DNA of 64,000 nucleotides from Peptococcaceae bacterium (lineage in GTDB: Bacteria; Bacillota; Peptococcia; Peptococcales; Peptococcaceae), in contig JAFQEO010000004.1 of assembly GCA_017399005.1 (NCBI GenBank), forward strand, positions 82,902-146,901, given 5' to 3'. Shown piece by piece: positions 32,630-40,673 of this stretch (within the stretch, counting starts at the first letter, position 1; each line of letters begins with the position of its first letter). Both the position numbers and the translations under genes were made by a program. The notes beneath the pieces are model-generated. The model saw only the letters and a program-made list of their open reading frames with translations, had not been told where the DNA came from and did not search any database.

Positions 32630-34234
32630 TTACACATCTTTTCTGACTAAGGAGCCAGATCTGTCTTCATAATGAGTATGACACAGGTCATGTGCCAGGT
32701 GGCTTAATGGTTTTTCCAGGAAGTCTGCATAGATTTCAGCAATCTGAGGGTTTTCATGGCTCAGACGCAGGGAACCTTTTGCAGTTTCCATCTGACCGGC
32801 ACCTGCAGCAGCACCGTTAATCACACCAGCAGCATCATGGCCGTACATGGTTGCTGTACGAGCTTCGCGTACCCAGTCCTGAGGTGGTACAGCTGTTTTT
32901 GGCTGACCGCCGCCGGAGATACAGCCGCCCGGGCATGCCATAACTTCTAAGAAGTGGAAATCTGCTTTACCAGCTTTGATTTCTTCACATAACTGACGGG
33001 CATTTGCTAAACCGGATGCTACTACTACTTTTACATCGCCAACGCCCGGTACGTTTACAGAAGCACGTTTGATGCCTTCCAGACCACGAACTGGTTCCAG
33101 GTTGTACAGGGATGTTGGTGGTGCATTTTTGGTAATCAGATAGTAAGCGGAACGTACAGCAGCTTCCATTACACCACCGGTGTTACCGAAGATTAAGCCT
33201 GCTGTGGAACCGATCTGATCGTACTGGCCTTCCGGCAGGTTTGCAAAGTCGATGTCGCCTAATTTTTCGCGAATCATGTCTGCCAGTTCGCGTACGCTCA
33301 GTACATAGTCCATATCTTTTACAGTGTCGTCGTTGTAGTATTTACCAGCGCCGCCTTCTAAACCAGCAAACTGAGAACGGCTTGCTTCGAATTTTTTAGC
33401 AACACATGGCATAATTGCTACGTTTACAATTTTGTTGTATGGTACACCCAGTTTTTCCGCATTGTAGGTTTTCAGGGTGGAACCATGCATCATCATTGGA
33501 GAACGTGCAGAGGACAGGTTTGGAATTAATTCAGGGTAGTAGTATTCTACGAATTTAACCCAGCCTGGACAGCAGGATGTCATCTGTGGCAGTACACCGC
33601 CTGTTGTCACACGTTCAACCAGTTCAGAACCTTCTTCCATGATGGTTAAGTCCGCACTGAAGTTGGTATCTACAACCACGTCGAAACCTAATTCACGCAG
33701 TGCAGTAACCATCTGACCTTCCGCCCATGCGCCTGCGCCCATGCCGAACTCTTCACCGATACCTACACGAGTTGCCGGAGCAGTCTGAACGATTACGGTT
33801 GTTTCAGGGTCCTGAATTGCTTTCCATACATTTTCTACATCACTGCGTTCTGCGATAGCGCCGGTTGGGCACCACAGAGAACACTGACCGCAGTGTACGC
33901 AGATGAACTGATCCATTACAGGCAGTTCATAGTACCCGAATACGCTCTGTACTTTTTCGCACGCTTCAATACACTGACCGCACAGGATACATTTTTCGTC
34001 ATTACGTACCAGAGATACGTTGTCTGGATCCAGAGGAACACGACCTTTTACCTGTGCAGGCATTGCGCTTGCGTTCAGGTACTGATTCGGCAGCCAGCCG
34101 GTGCCACTTGGATCACTGACAGGTCTGCAACCAGTCATGGTTGCAGCAGCGCCTACTACGCCGGCACCTGCCATAACACTTAGAAAACGACGTCTGCTCA
34201 TGCCTTTGTTTTCTAAATTTTTGTGTTTTTCCAT
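32630..34234 (-). CDS. hydA: [FeFe]-hydrogenase, Tat-exported catalytic subunit
   Basis: A 534-residue [FeFe]-hydrogenase. All three H-cluster motifs are intact: TSCCPGW (219-225), MPCVAKKFE (275-283) and EVMACPGGCISGGGQP (430-445). Two [4Fe-4S] motifs precede them (CILCGQCIEAC at 82-92 and CVHCGQCSLWC at 112-122). The C-terminus (IYADFLEKPLSHLAHDLCHTHY) corresponds to the separate small subunit of periplasmic enzymes, here fused. The N-terminus has a Tat signal (SRRRFL, 13-18, then MAGAGVVGAAA), ending in MTGC36, so a Tat lipoprotein is likely. With its partners it should oxidise H2 outside the cytoplasm and reduce quinone. ATG at 34234 follows GAGGTG. Maturases HydEFG are not in the window. 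Confidence 0.95.
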   Translation of the reverse strand: MEKHKNLENKGMSRRRFLSVMAGAGVVGAAATMTGCRPVSDPSGTGWLPNQYLNASAMPAQVKGRVPLDPDNVSLVRNDEKCILCGQCIEACEKVQSVFGYYELPVMDQFICVHCGQCSLWCPTGAIAERSDVENVWKAIQDPETTVIVQTAPATRVGIGEEFGMGAGAWAEGQMVTALRELGFDVVVDTNFSADLTIMEEGSELVERVTTGGVLPQMTSCCPGWVKFVEYYYPELIPNLSSARSPMMMHGSTLKTYNAEKLGVPYNKIVNVAIMPCVAKKFEASRSQFAGLEGGAGKYYNDDTVKDMDYVLSVRELADMIREKLGDIDFANLPEGQYDQIGSTAGLIFGNTGGVMEAAVRSAYYLITKNAPPTSLYNLEPVRGLEGIKRASVNVPGVGDVKVVVASGLANARQLCEEIKAGKADFHFLEVMACPGGCISGGGQPKTAVPPQDWVREARTATMYGHDAAGVINGAAAGAGQMETAKGSLRLSHENPQIAEIYADFLEKPLSHLAHDLCHTHYEDRSGSLVRKDV

Positions 34235-34463
34235 TTGATTCACCTCAACGAAATAAATTTAATGAAACCATTACATAAAGCTTTTAAACTTTAAAATGAG
34301 CAATCCGTTCTCCCGCTGATGCAGACCGCCACTTGTCCGCTGTTACAGCCGGAACTGGATGTCTCAAAAATTAATGAGTGTTCAAAGATAGCATAACTAT
34401 AACAGCCTAACTATCCCTAGTATCATTCTATACTGATTTGCAGGTTTTCCGCAATCTTTTTTT

Positions 34464-34485
34464 ATTGTGAAAAACGATGCAAACC
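34464..34485. promoter_or_regulatory. 22-nt site upstream of the hydrogenase promoter
   Basis: The site begins ATTGTGAAAAACGATGCAAA on the plus strand. It matches 34919-34940 at 19 of 22 positions in the same orientation. It lies just upstream of a plausible minus-strand promoter (TTGCGG, 16 nt, TATAGA). The 34235-34510 region otherwise holds a ~200-nt untranslated leader in which I see no gene. Confidence 0.6.
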
Positions 34486-34510
34486 CTCATCGTTGAGCAA
34501 TTTGTATTTT

Positions 34511-34855
34511 TTATAATGCCAGTGCTTCCAGCAGCAGCTGCCGCACATGCTCACTGCAAATACTGTAAAAAACCTGTTTTCCATCTTTTCTGCCCTGCAC
34601 AATCCGCAGATTTCGCAAAACCCGCAGCTGGTGCGATACAGCCGACTGGCTACTGCCTACCAGAACGGTTAAATCACAGACACACAACTCTGCCTGAAGC
34701 AGATAATACAGTATTTTTACTCTGGTATTGTCGCCCAGAACCTTGAACAGCTCGGCTGTCTGCTGGCTTTTTTCCTCTGGAATAGGGTTATTCTGCAACA
34801 GCTCGCGTGCATGATTGTGTATACAGAATTCTTCGCACTGCCACTGTTCTTCCAT
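34511..34855 (-). CDS. ArsR-family winged-helix regulator
   Basis: A 114-residue ArsR/SmtB-type protein. The core is TAELFKVLGDNTRVKILYYLLQAELCVCDLTVLVGSSQSAVSHQLRVLRNLRIVQGRKDGKQVFYSI (about 32-98), with helix ELCVCDL carrying two Cys in the position of the ArsR alpha-3 metal site. The N-terminus adds Cys and His residues (CEEFCIHNHA), as in CadC/CmtR-like sensors, so metal or redox sensing is plausible. ATG at 34855 follows AAGGAGG. It is read toward the hydrogenase operon, and a near-identical 22-nt site lies upstream of both. Confidence 0.92.
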   Translation of the reverse strand: MEEQWQCEEFCIHNHARELLQNNPIPEEKSQQTAELFKVLGDNTRVKILYYLLQAELCVCDLTVLVGSSQSAVSHQLRVLRNLRIVQGRKDGKQVFYSICSEHVRQLLLEALAL

Positions 34856-34918
34856 TACACCAGCCTCCTTTTCTGATTGTATCATTTTTAATTTTTATAT
34901 AGTTTTTCTGTTTTTTTG

Positions 34919-34940
34919 ATTGTGAACAAAGATGCAAATC
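34919..34940. promoter_or_regulatory. 22-nt site upstream of the ArsR gene
   Basis: Begins ATTGTGAACAAAGATGCAAA; the partner of 34464-34485. It is 64 nt upstream of the ArsR start and next to its likely promoter. Confidence 0.6.
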
Positions 34941-34984
34941 AATCTTAACATTTTCTTAAAAATGAAAGAAATAAAAAATGCTTA

Positions 34985-35530
34985 TTATCGGCGGCGGAGC
35001 TGAACCGCATTTACCGTTTTGCGAGGCATCTGTTTTTCTTTCGCCATCAGGGCTGCATCGCCTGGACGACCCAGCGCCACAATGCCGTAAATTTCTAAAT
35101 CTTCGGATGCCTGAAACTCGCTGCGCATATCCACACGGTCAAAGGAACCAATGCAGTGAGTCACATACCCTCTTCTCTGTGCCTCCAGACTCATATAGCC
35201 CCATGCACAGCCGGTATCAAACGGTGTCCAGTAGTTATATAAGCCGTTGTGGGTATCACCCATGTTGCCAGCCAGCAGAATCAGCACCGGCGCTTTGGAA
35301 ATCCATTCCTTTTCGCCAGGCAGCATATATTCCATCAGCATTTCCTTATCCTGCGGTGTCTTTGCTACGAAGAATCTCCATGGCTGTTCGTTATAGGCAT
35401 TAGGCGCCTGGGTAGCAGCCAGCAGAATTCCTTTGATATCCTCATCATCCACCGGTTCTTCCGAGAAGTACATGGTGGAGTAGCGCTCCATCATTTCCTC
35501 CATGATTTCCTGTTCCAATACACGTCTCAT
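34985..35530 (-). CDS. Nitroreductase family protein
   Basis: A 181-residue FMN-type nitroreductase. MERYSTMYFSEEPVDDEDIKGILLAATQAPNAYNEQPWRFFVA is the N-terminal half of the fold, and ALGRPGDAALMAKEKQMPRKT the end. The usual RRS-V/I-R phosphate-binding start is replaced by ERYSTMYF, so FMN contacts differ from the nitroreductase at 19.6 kb. ATG at 35530 follows GAGGG; the longer frame upstream has no ribosome site. Substrate unknown. Confidence 0.85.
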   Translation of the reverse strand: MRRVLEQEIMEEMMERYSTMYFSEEPVDDEDIKGILLAATQAPNAYNEQPWRFFVAKTPQDKEMLMEYMLPGEKEWISKAPVLILLAGNMGDTHNGLYNYWTPFDTGCAWGYMSLEAQRRGYVTHCIGSFDRVDMRSEFQASEDLEIYGIVALGRPGDAALMAKEKQMPRKTVNAVQLRRR

Positions 35531-35737
35531 GTTTTTTCCCTCTTTCTTCCCCCACAATCTCTTTACACACATATCTGCGGTAAAGCTTTCATATACTTTT
35601 TTCATATACGTGTGGTAACTTTCTTACTATAACTATACCACAAAATGTCCATTCTCAAAACACTGCATGCACATAAAAAAAAATTTATCATTTCCCGGCG
35701 CTATTTCTGAAAAATATATGTACTTTGCTAATAATTG

Positions 35738-35746
35738 TGATATAAT
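35738..35746 (+). promoter_or_regulatory. Extended -10 promoter (TGATATAAT)
   Basis: TG-A-TATAAT with no good -35, 47 nt before the small acidic protein gene. Confidence 0.5.
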
Positions 35747-35792
35747 TAATTTATCATATTTTAGACACGTATCTTTAAGGAGGTCATTTATT

Positions 35793-36143
35793 ATGAATTT
35801 ACAGGAAATTCAGGCAATTGCACTGGCTGCATCCACCGAGGAACTGATTGCGGCAGATGAAAAATTCGCTCAGCCAGTTGTACTCTCTGACGAGGAAGTA
35901 GCCGAAGCACTGCTGAAAGGCGACACAAAATCGGAAAAACTGCTGGCAGAAACTGTACTGCCGGAAGAAGAAGCGTTAAAACATCTGGTTCTGGAACTGA
36001 TTGCTCTGAACCGTGAAATCGAAATCGCAGAAGCAAAATACCGTAAAGCTTCCGCTGAGGAAGGCTATGCACTGGCAGCTCGCATCAGCACCTTACAGAA
36101 TCACAAAACAACTGTAAGCACTATGTTTGTTGCCAATATGTAA
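35793..36143 (+). CDS. Small acidic helical protein, unknown
   Basis: A 116-residue, Ala/Glu/Leu-rich, probably all-helical protein. It has an AAC-like start (LQEIQAIALAASTEELIAADEKFAQPV), a DEEVAEALLKGD middle and a helical end with few aromatics. No signal peptide, Cys or known motif. AAGGAGG precedes the ATG at 35793 with good spacing. It has its own promoter and terminator, so it is expressed alone, perhaps at high level judging by its regular codon choice. I do not recognise the family. Confidence 0.75.
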   Translation: MNLQEIQAIALAASTEELIAADEKFAQPVVLSDEEVAEALLKGDTKSEKLLAETVLPEEEALKHLVLELIALNREIEIAEAKYRKASAEEGYALAARISTLQNHKTTVSTMFVANM

Positions 36144-36179
36144 TCTACCTAATAATTAATACGAACGGGTGCACCAAAA

Positions 36180-36216
36180 CCGCTGTACACAGGTGATTCT
36201 GTGAACAGCGGTTTTC
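36180..36216 (+). terminator. Terminator of the small acidic protein gene
   Basis: CCGCTGT (36180-36186) pairs with ACAGCGG (36205-36211), extended by ACAC/GTG pairs, and runs into TTTTC. Confidence 0.75.
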
Positions 36217-36247
36217 TTGTTGCAGTTTTCTTGTTGCGGTTTTCTTT
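36210..36247. repeat. 14-nt tandem repeat
   Basis: GGTTTTCTTGTTGC, AGTTTTCTTGTTGC and GGTTTTCTTT follow each other with a period of 14 nt, starting in the tail of the terminator. Confidence 0.85.
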
Positions 36248-36274
36248 GACAGCAGCGCCGGAACCCTGTAAGAT
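36246..36274 (+). promoter_or_regulatory. MATE gene promoter
   Basis: A consensus TTGACA (36246-36251), 17-nt spacer and TAAGAT (36269-36274). Confidence 0.65.
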
Positions 36275-36327
36275 AAAGAACAGTATTGTATTTCTGTACG
36301 ATAACTTTACGCAAAGGATTGATAAGC

Positions 36328-37689
36328 TTGCGCCAGTTTCTACTGGATTTTTATCATGACCGTACTTTTTCATCCACGCTTTTGAAAATTGCGGTCCCTA
36401 TCATTTTGCAGAATTTAATATCCTCCTCGCTGAATATGATTGATACTATTATGATTGGTCGTGTCGGCACGGTTGAGCTGGCAGCCGTCGGTGTGGCCAC
36501 ACAGTTTTTCTTTTTCAATATTGTGGCACTGGTTGGCGTGTGCAGCGGCTACTGTATTTTTATTGCCCAGTACTGGGGCAAACAGGATATCCCGTCGATA
36601 AAGCGCTACCTGGGACTGATTATCCTTTATGCTCTCGGAATCGGGCTTCTGTTTACCCTTGCCGGGCTGCTTTTTGCAGAACAGATTATCCTGCTGTTTA
36701 ACGATGACCCGGAAGTGGTACAGCTCGGTGCTGTTTATATCCGCACGCTGGCGGCTGGAACGCTGTTTTCCGGGCTGACCTATGCCTTCGGCTATGCATC
36801 CCGCAGTATTGAAAACACCTTCCTGCCGATGATTGCCAGCACGATTGCGCTTGGAGCCAACACACTGCTGAACTACATTCTTATTTTCGGTAAATTCGGG
36901 GCGCCGGCTCTGGGCGTGGAAGGGGCTGCACTGGCAACACTTTTCGCCCGTATGTTAGAAGCAGCCATTCTGCTTGGCTATATTTACTGGAAACGGATGC
37001 CAATCGCGATCCATCCTTCCGATTTTGACCTGCGGCCTGCCTTTTTTATGCAGGATTTCCGCACGGTACTGCCGGTTATGCTGAACGAACTTTGCTGGGG
37101 TCTGGCTACCATCGTTTACACGGCGGCATACGGCCGAATCAATACCGATGCACTAGCCAGCATTCAGATTGCAAACACGGTACAGAACCTGTTTCTGATT
37201 TTCGGTATCGGCGTTTCCGGTGCAACCGCCACCATGGTTGGCAACACCATTGGCCGCGGGCTGGCAAAACGGGCGGAGACCTATGCCTACCGTTCTATTC
37301 TGCTCTGTCTGGTTATCGGTGTTCTCTTAACCATACTGATTCTGATTTTTGCACCTGTCTTCCTCTGGTTCTACCAGCTGGATTCGGCACAGGTGGCAAA
37401 CGATGCGCTACTGATGATTCGTGTTCTGGCGCTTTCGATGCCGCTTAAATTAATCAATATGACGGTTATTATGGGAATTCTCCGTGCCGGCGGCGATGTG
37501 GTATTCTCGCTGTTATTTGAAAGCTGCACCATGTGGTTTATCGGTGTACCGCTTGCCTTTATCGGTGCATTGCTTTTACAGTGGCCGGTATATCTGGTAT
37601 ACGCGCTGGTAATTACCGAGGAAGTGGTGAAATTTGTACTGTGCCTGTGGCGCTCCTTCAGCGGCCGGTGGATGAAAGTATTTGTGTAA
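36328..37689 (+). CDS. MATE-family multidrug/organic cation exporter
   Basis: A 453-residue protein with twelve predicted spans in two MatE repeats (about 15-180 and 235-400). Family features are IAVPIILQNLISSSLNMIDTIMIGRVGTVELAAVGVATQ near the N-terminus and ISGATATMVGNTIGRGLAKRAETYA-type sequence in the second half. MATE proteins export drugs or metabolites by Na+ or H+ antiport. The start is TTG at 36328, nine bases after AAGGA; in-frame codons upstream overlap the promoter. Single-gene unit. Confidence 0.92.
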   Translation: MRQFLLDFYHDRTFSSTLLKIAVPIILQNLISSSLNMIDTIMIGRVGTVELAAVGVATQFFFFNIVALVGVCSGYCIFIAQYWGKQDIPSIKRYLGLIILYALGIGLLFTLAGLLFAEQIILLFNDDPEVVQLGAVYIRTLAAGTLFSGLTYAFGYASRSIENTFLPMIASTIALGANTLLNYILIFGKFGAPALGVEGAALATLFARMLEAAILLGYIYWKRMPIAIHPSDFDLRPAFFMQDFRTVLPVMLNELCWGLATIVYTAAYGRINTDALASIQIANTVQNLFLIFGIGVSGATATMVGNTIGRGLAKRAETYAYRSILLCLVIGVLLTILILIFAPVFLWFYQLDSAQVANDALLMIRVLALSMPLKLINMTVIMGILRAGGDVVFSLLFESCTMWFIGVPLAFIGALLLQWPVYLVYALVITEEVVKFVLCLWRSFSGRWMKVFV

Positions 37690-37702
37690 AACGGCATATA
37701 AC

Positions 37703-37740
37703 AAAAAAAGAGATTCCGGCTGACCGAAATCTCTTTTTTT
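37703..37740. terminator. MATE terminator
   Basis: AAAAAAAGAGATT (37703-37715) pairs with AATCTCTTTTTTT (37728-37740). Confidence 0.9.
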
Positions 37741-37788
37741 ATTTATGTTCATTCAATTGTATTTCATATTGTATTTCATGACATAAGA

Positions 37789-37890
37789 TTTTTTGTGTCT
37801 GGCAAGGCGGCTTTGAATTTTTCGAACGACGCGTATAAAACATACGCAAGGTGAGAAAAATTCAAAACAACACAGCCAGGCGCAAAAAAG
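37789..37890. repeat. Dispersed palindromic element, copy B
   Basis: Runs from T6-GTGTCTGGC to GCCAGGCGC-A6. Nested pairs are TTTGAATTTTT with AAAAATTCAAA and the central GCGTAT (37831) with ATACGC (37842). It ends 8 nt from the stop of the next minus-strand gene, the same placement as copies A and C. Confidence 0.88.
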
Positions 37891-37898
37891 ATATGTCA

Positions 37899-38141
37899 TC
37901 AGAATGCCGTGTGGTCGCCGTCCCTCTGCCACACCATATACCCATCGTCCTGCGTAATTTTTGACAGCATCTCATACACATCATCGATGGCTTCATCTTT
38001 TGTGCGATAGCAGTTGTGCATACTGATATGATACATATCCATCCAGTCGTTGACACAGGCTTTTGTCATAAAGGTCCATTTATCCTCTTCGTTCTGGCCC
38101 AGGTACCAGTAAACCTCTTCCCATTTTGGACGAAAATACAT
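37899..38141 (-). CDS. Small unknown protein, 80 aa
   Basis: An 80-residue acidic, aromatic-rich cytoplasmic protein (MYFRPKWEEVYWYLGQNEED ... YEMLSKITQDDGYMVWQRDG). No motif recognised. AGGAGAG precedes the ATG. Its start is 2 nt from the stop of the SpoU methyltransferase gene, so it is co-transcribed with it. A palindromic repeat follows the stop. Confidence 0.75.
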   Translation of the reverse strand: MYFRPKWEEVYWYLGQNEEDKWTFMTKACVNDWMDMYHISMHNCYRTKDEAIDDVYEMLSKITQDDGYMVWQRDGDHTAF

Positions 38142-38143
38142 TG

Positions 38144-38926
38144 TTATCTCTCCTCCCTGCCAGTGCGAATAGCATACAGTAAAATCCCGGCCGCCACGGC
38201 CACATTCAGCGACTCTGCCTGCTGATACAATGGAATTTTTACCATGATATCGCCTTCTTTTATCAGCTGCGGGCCGTTTGCCTCGTTACTTACCACCAGC
38301 GCTGTTTTTTCGGGGAACTGCATCTGGTAATGATACTGCTCCGCACGGATGTCGGCTACCGCCAGCTGAAAGCCCCAGCGGTGCAGGTCATCCTGCATGG
38401 ATGCAGCATCATCGGCATGATAGACCGGCAGACGGAATACCGCTCCCATGGTGGAGCGCAGTGTTTTATCATTATATAAATCCACCGTGCCTTTTAAACA
38501 GATCATGGCCTCGGTATCGGATGCCAGCGCAGTACGCATGATGGTGCCCAGGTTGCCCGGGTCCTGCACGCCGTCAATAATGATAATCTGCTTCATGCCG
38601 GCAACGTCCTGCCAGTTCCACTGTTTCTGCTGTGCAACCGCAGCAATGCCCTGCGGGTTTACCGTGTTCAGCGCTTTTGCCAGCAATCCGTTTTTCACCA
38701 GATAAACCGGTGTATCGGTATCCGGCAGCTGATGCAGCATCTCCTGATGGGCTTCATCCAGCAGGATTACCTGTGCCGCCTGATTTTCAACGGCCTCCTG
38801 CACAAAGCGCAGCCCTTCGGCTACAAACTGGCCATACTGCTGACGGTATTTTTTCTGCTGCAAGGCCTTGCATCGCTTCAGCCACTGATTCTGTTCCGAT
38901 TGAATGACTTCCACTTGTCTTGTCAT
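38144..38926 (-). CDS. TrmH/SpoU-family RNA 2'-O-methyltransferase
   Basis: A 260-residue SPOUT methyltransferase. The N-terminal substrate-binding domain (QKKYRQQYGQFVAEGLRFVQEAVE) is followed by the three SpoU motifs: NLGTIMRTALASD (about 127-139), MGAVFRLPVYH and VVSNEANGP ... VKIPLYQQAESLNVAVAAGILLY at the end. It transfers methyl from S-adenosylmethionine to a ribose 2'-OH in rRNA or tRNA through a trefoil-knot active site. Which RNA is modified cannot be told. It is the first gene of a two-gene unit with the 80-residue protein. Confidence 0.94.
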   Translation of the reverse strand: MTRQVEVIQSEQNQWLKRCKALQQKKYRQQYGQFVAEGLRFVQEAVENQAAQVILLDEAHQEMLHQLPDTDTPVYLVKNGLLAKALNTVNPQGIAAVAQQKQWNWQDVAGMKQIIIIDGVQDPGNLGTIMRTALASDTEAMICLKGTVDLYNDKTLRSTMGAVFRLPVYHADDAASMQDDLHRWGFQLAVADIRAEQYHYQMQFPEKTALVVSNEANGPQLIKEGDIMVKIPLYQQAESLNVAVAAGILLYAIRTGREER

Positions 38927-38940
38927 ACGCGATCCTCTTT

Positions 38941-38995
38941 CACTTTATACTTCCCACTTTATACTTCTGTTTTTAACTGTTTGTTTTTAACTGTT
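38941..38995. repeat. Two adjacent 14-nt tandem duplications at the cca 3' end
   Basis: CACTTTATACTTC is repeated at 38941 and 38955, and TGTTTTTAACTGTT at 38968 and 38982, both with a period of 14 nt. The second pair covers the stop codon of the CCA enzyme gene, so the last codons are duplicated. Confidence 0.85.
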
Positions 38996-40313
38996 CTAAC
39001 AGCCATTCCCGTTCATTGCGGGCCGGTTCCTCCAGAACCAGCTGTAACAGCCGGTTTAAACATTCTCCTACCTGACGGCCTTTATACCCCAGCGCCGTTA
39101 AGTCCTTCCCGGATACAGCCAGCTGTTTTAACGAGCAGCAGTCGCCCCGCTGTTCTATCTGATTCAGTATGGTCTCTATCTGGTCAAATACCTCCAGCGG
39201 CAGTCTGGCCATGGCATCGCTGTGAGCCCGTACATCGGCCCGTTTTACTGCAATCAGATTGCGCACACCGTCAAAGCCGAGGTCCGCCACGGCTTTCCGC
39301 AGACAGATTTCATCGGGCAGAAGCATGCGTTCATGCTGGCCAATCAGCTGCTGCACCTGTGCAATGGTCTTTTTATCGTAACGAAGCCGTTCCAGCATCT
39401 GCCCTGCCAGAGCTGCACCTGCCTCGCTGTGCCCGTCAAAGCAGTCTTTGTCCTGCTGCTGTTTCCACACAAAAGGTTTCCCGATATCGTGCAGCAGCAT
39501 GGTTAACCGCAGCACCACCTCCGGCGGTGCCAGCGCCACCGCTTTTACTGAATGGGTAAATATATCGTACTGATGGGAGCCGCCGTTCTGGGCAAACTGC
39601 CAGGTATGGCAGATTTCCGGCAGGAAATACGGAAAACAATCCAGCCGTGCCAGTGTCTCCAGCCCGTAGGCAGCCCAGGAGCTGGTCAGAATTTTATCAA
39701 ATTCCACCTGAATCCGCTCTCTGGCAATATTGCGCAGTAAATAACTGTATTCCCGGATTGCCCGCTCGGTTTCCGGCTCAAACTGAAAATTCAGCACACA
39801 GGCAAACCGCACCGCCCGCATAATCCGCAGTCCGTCTTCCTGATAACGGCTGGCCGCATCCCCCACACAGCGGATAACACCCCGTTTTAAATCACCCAGG
39901 CCGTCAAAACAGTCAATCACACCTTCATCGGGATGATATGCCAGCGCATTGATGGTAAAATCACGGCGGCTCAAATCCTCCTGCAGGCTGCGGGTAAAGA
40001 ATACTTCCTTTGGCCGTCGGTTATCCTCATATTCGCCGTCAATCCGATAGGTAGTAATCTCCACAGGCATCCCGCCTGTCATAACGGTCACCGTTCCGTG
40101 CTGCAGCCCTGTTAAAATCACTTTATAATCTTTAAATAGTTCGATTACCTGTTCCGGCAATGCCTCGGTACAAATGTCCCAGTCTTTCGGCTCTTTGCCT
40201 AACAGGCTGTCACGCACACAGCCCCCGACCAGATACGCCTGTATTCCATGCGCTGCAAATCGTTTCAGTATTTCCTCGCACTGCCATGGAATCTGCATCT
40301 TCACATCTATCAT
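38973..40313 (-). CDS. cca: CCA tRNA nucleotidyltransferase / poly(A) polymerase family
   Basis: A 446-residue class II nucleotidyltransferase. The catalytic head has YLVGGCVRDSLLGKEPKDWDICTEALPEQV (about 26-55) with the DxD pair, then the RRD-like RRDFTINALAYHP and EDGLRIMRAVRFACVL. A C-terminal HD domain follows (TMLLHDIGKPFVW ... DGHSEAG). It adds CCA to tRNA 3' ends; the tRNA-Leu gene in this window has no encoded CCA, so the enzyme is needed. The ATG at 40313 follows CAGGTG. The last codons lie in a 14-nt duplication. Confidence 0.92.
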   Translation of the reverse strand: MIDVKMQIPWQCEEILKRFAAHGIQAYLVGGCVRDSLLGKEPKDWDICTEALPEQVIELFKDYKVILTGLQHGTVTVMTGGMPVEITTYRIDGEYEDNRRPKEVFFTRSLQEDLSRRDFTINALAYHPDEGVIDCFDGLGDLKRGVIRCVGDAASRYQEDGLRIMRAVRFACVLNFQFEPETERAIREYSYLLRNIARERIQVEFDKILTSSWAAYGLETLARLDCFPYFLPEICHTWQFAQNGGSHQYDIFTHSVKAVALAPPEVVLRLTMLLHDIGKPFVWKQQQDKDCFDGHSEAGAALAGQMLERLRYDKKTIAQVQQLIGQHERMLLPDEICLRKAVADLGFDGVRNLIAVKRADVRAHSDAMARLPLEVFDQIETILNQIEQRGDCCSLKQLAVSGKDLTALGYKGRQVGECLNRLLQLVLEEPARNEREWLLEQLKTNS

Positions 40314-40550
40314 GTATATCACCTGCTTTCGCACGGGCTTTTCTCATTTATCTTTATATCATAACAGGAAATATGCAAAATAACAAATATAAAATCCTTT
40401 TCAATCGCCAATAGCCCGCTTCCGGCCAAAATGCTCTTTACTTTTCTTTTAAAATCAGTTAGACTACTAGTAATTGATTTTCATGCGGCAGCATAAAACG
40501 ACACAGGCTACTGCAGGAATTTTTGTTTATCCTGAAATTATTTATTGTAA

Positions 40551-40572
40551 TTATATAAAAAATTTTATATAA
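40551..40572. promoter_or_regulatory. TTATATAAAA-AA-TTTTATATAA palindrome
   Basis: A perfect 10-2-10 inverted repeat about 100 nt upstream of the ComF-like gene, overlapping TATAAT-like words. The 360-nt region 40314-40673 is otherwise AT-rich with no gene I can support. Confidence 0.4.
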
Positions 40573-40673
40573 TATAATAAATAGGATATTCGATTTAAGT
40601 TTATTAATGTTCTGAATTTGTATACCGGGTTTATACGAGAACAAATTATTATTTTAACTGGAGGGCATCTATC

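Noticed and set aside
34461..34485. Rex or CRP/FNR site upstream of the hydrogenase
   Set aside because: TTGTGA is present but the second half ATGCAA does not complete a Rex or CRP palindrome; the match to the ArsR-upstream copy is the better explanation.
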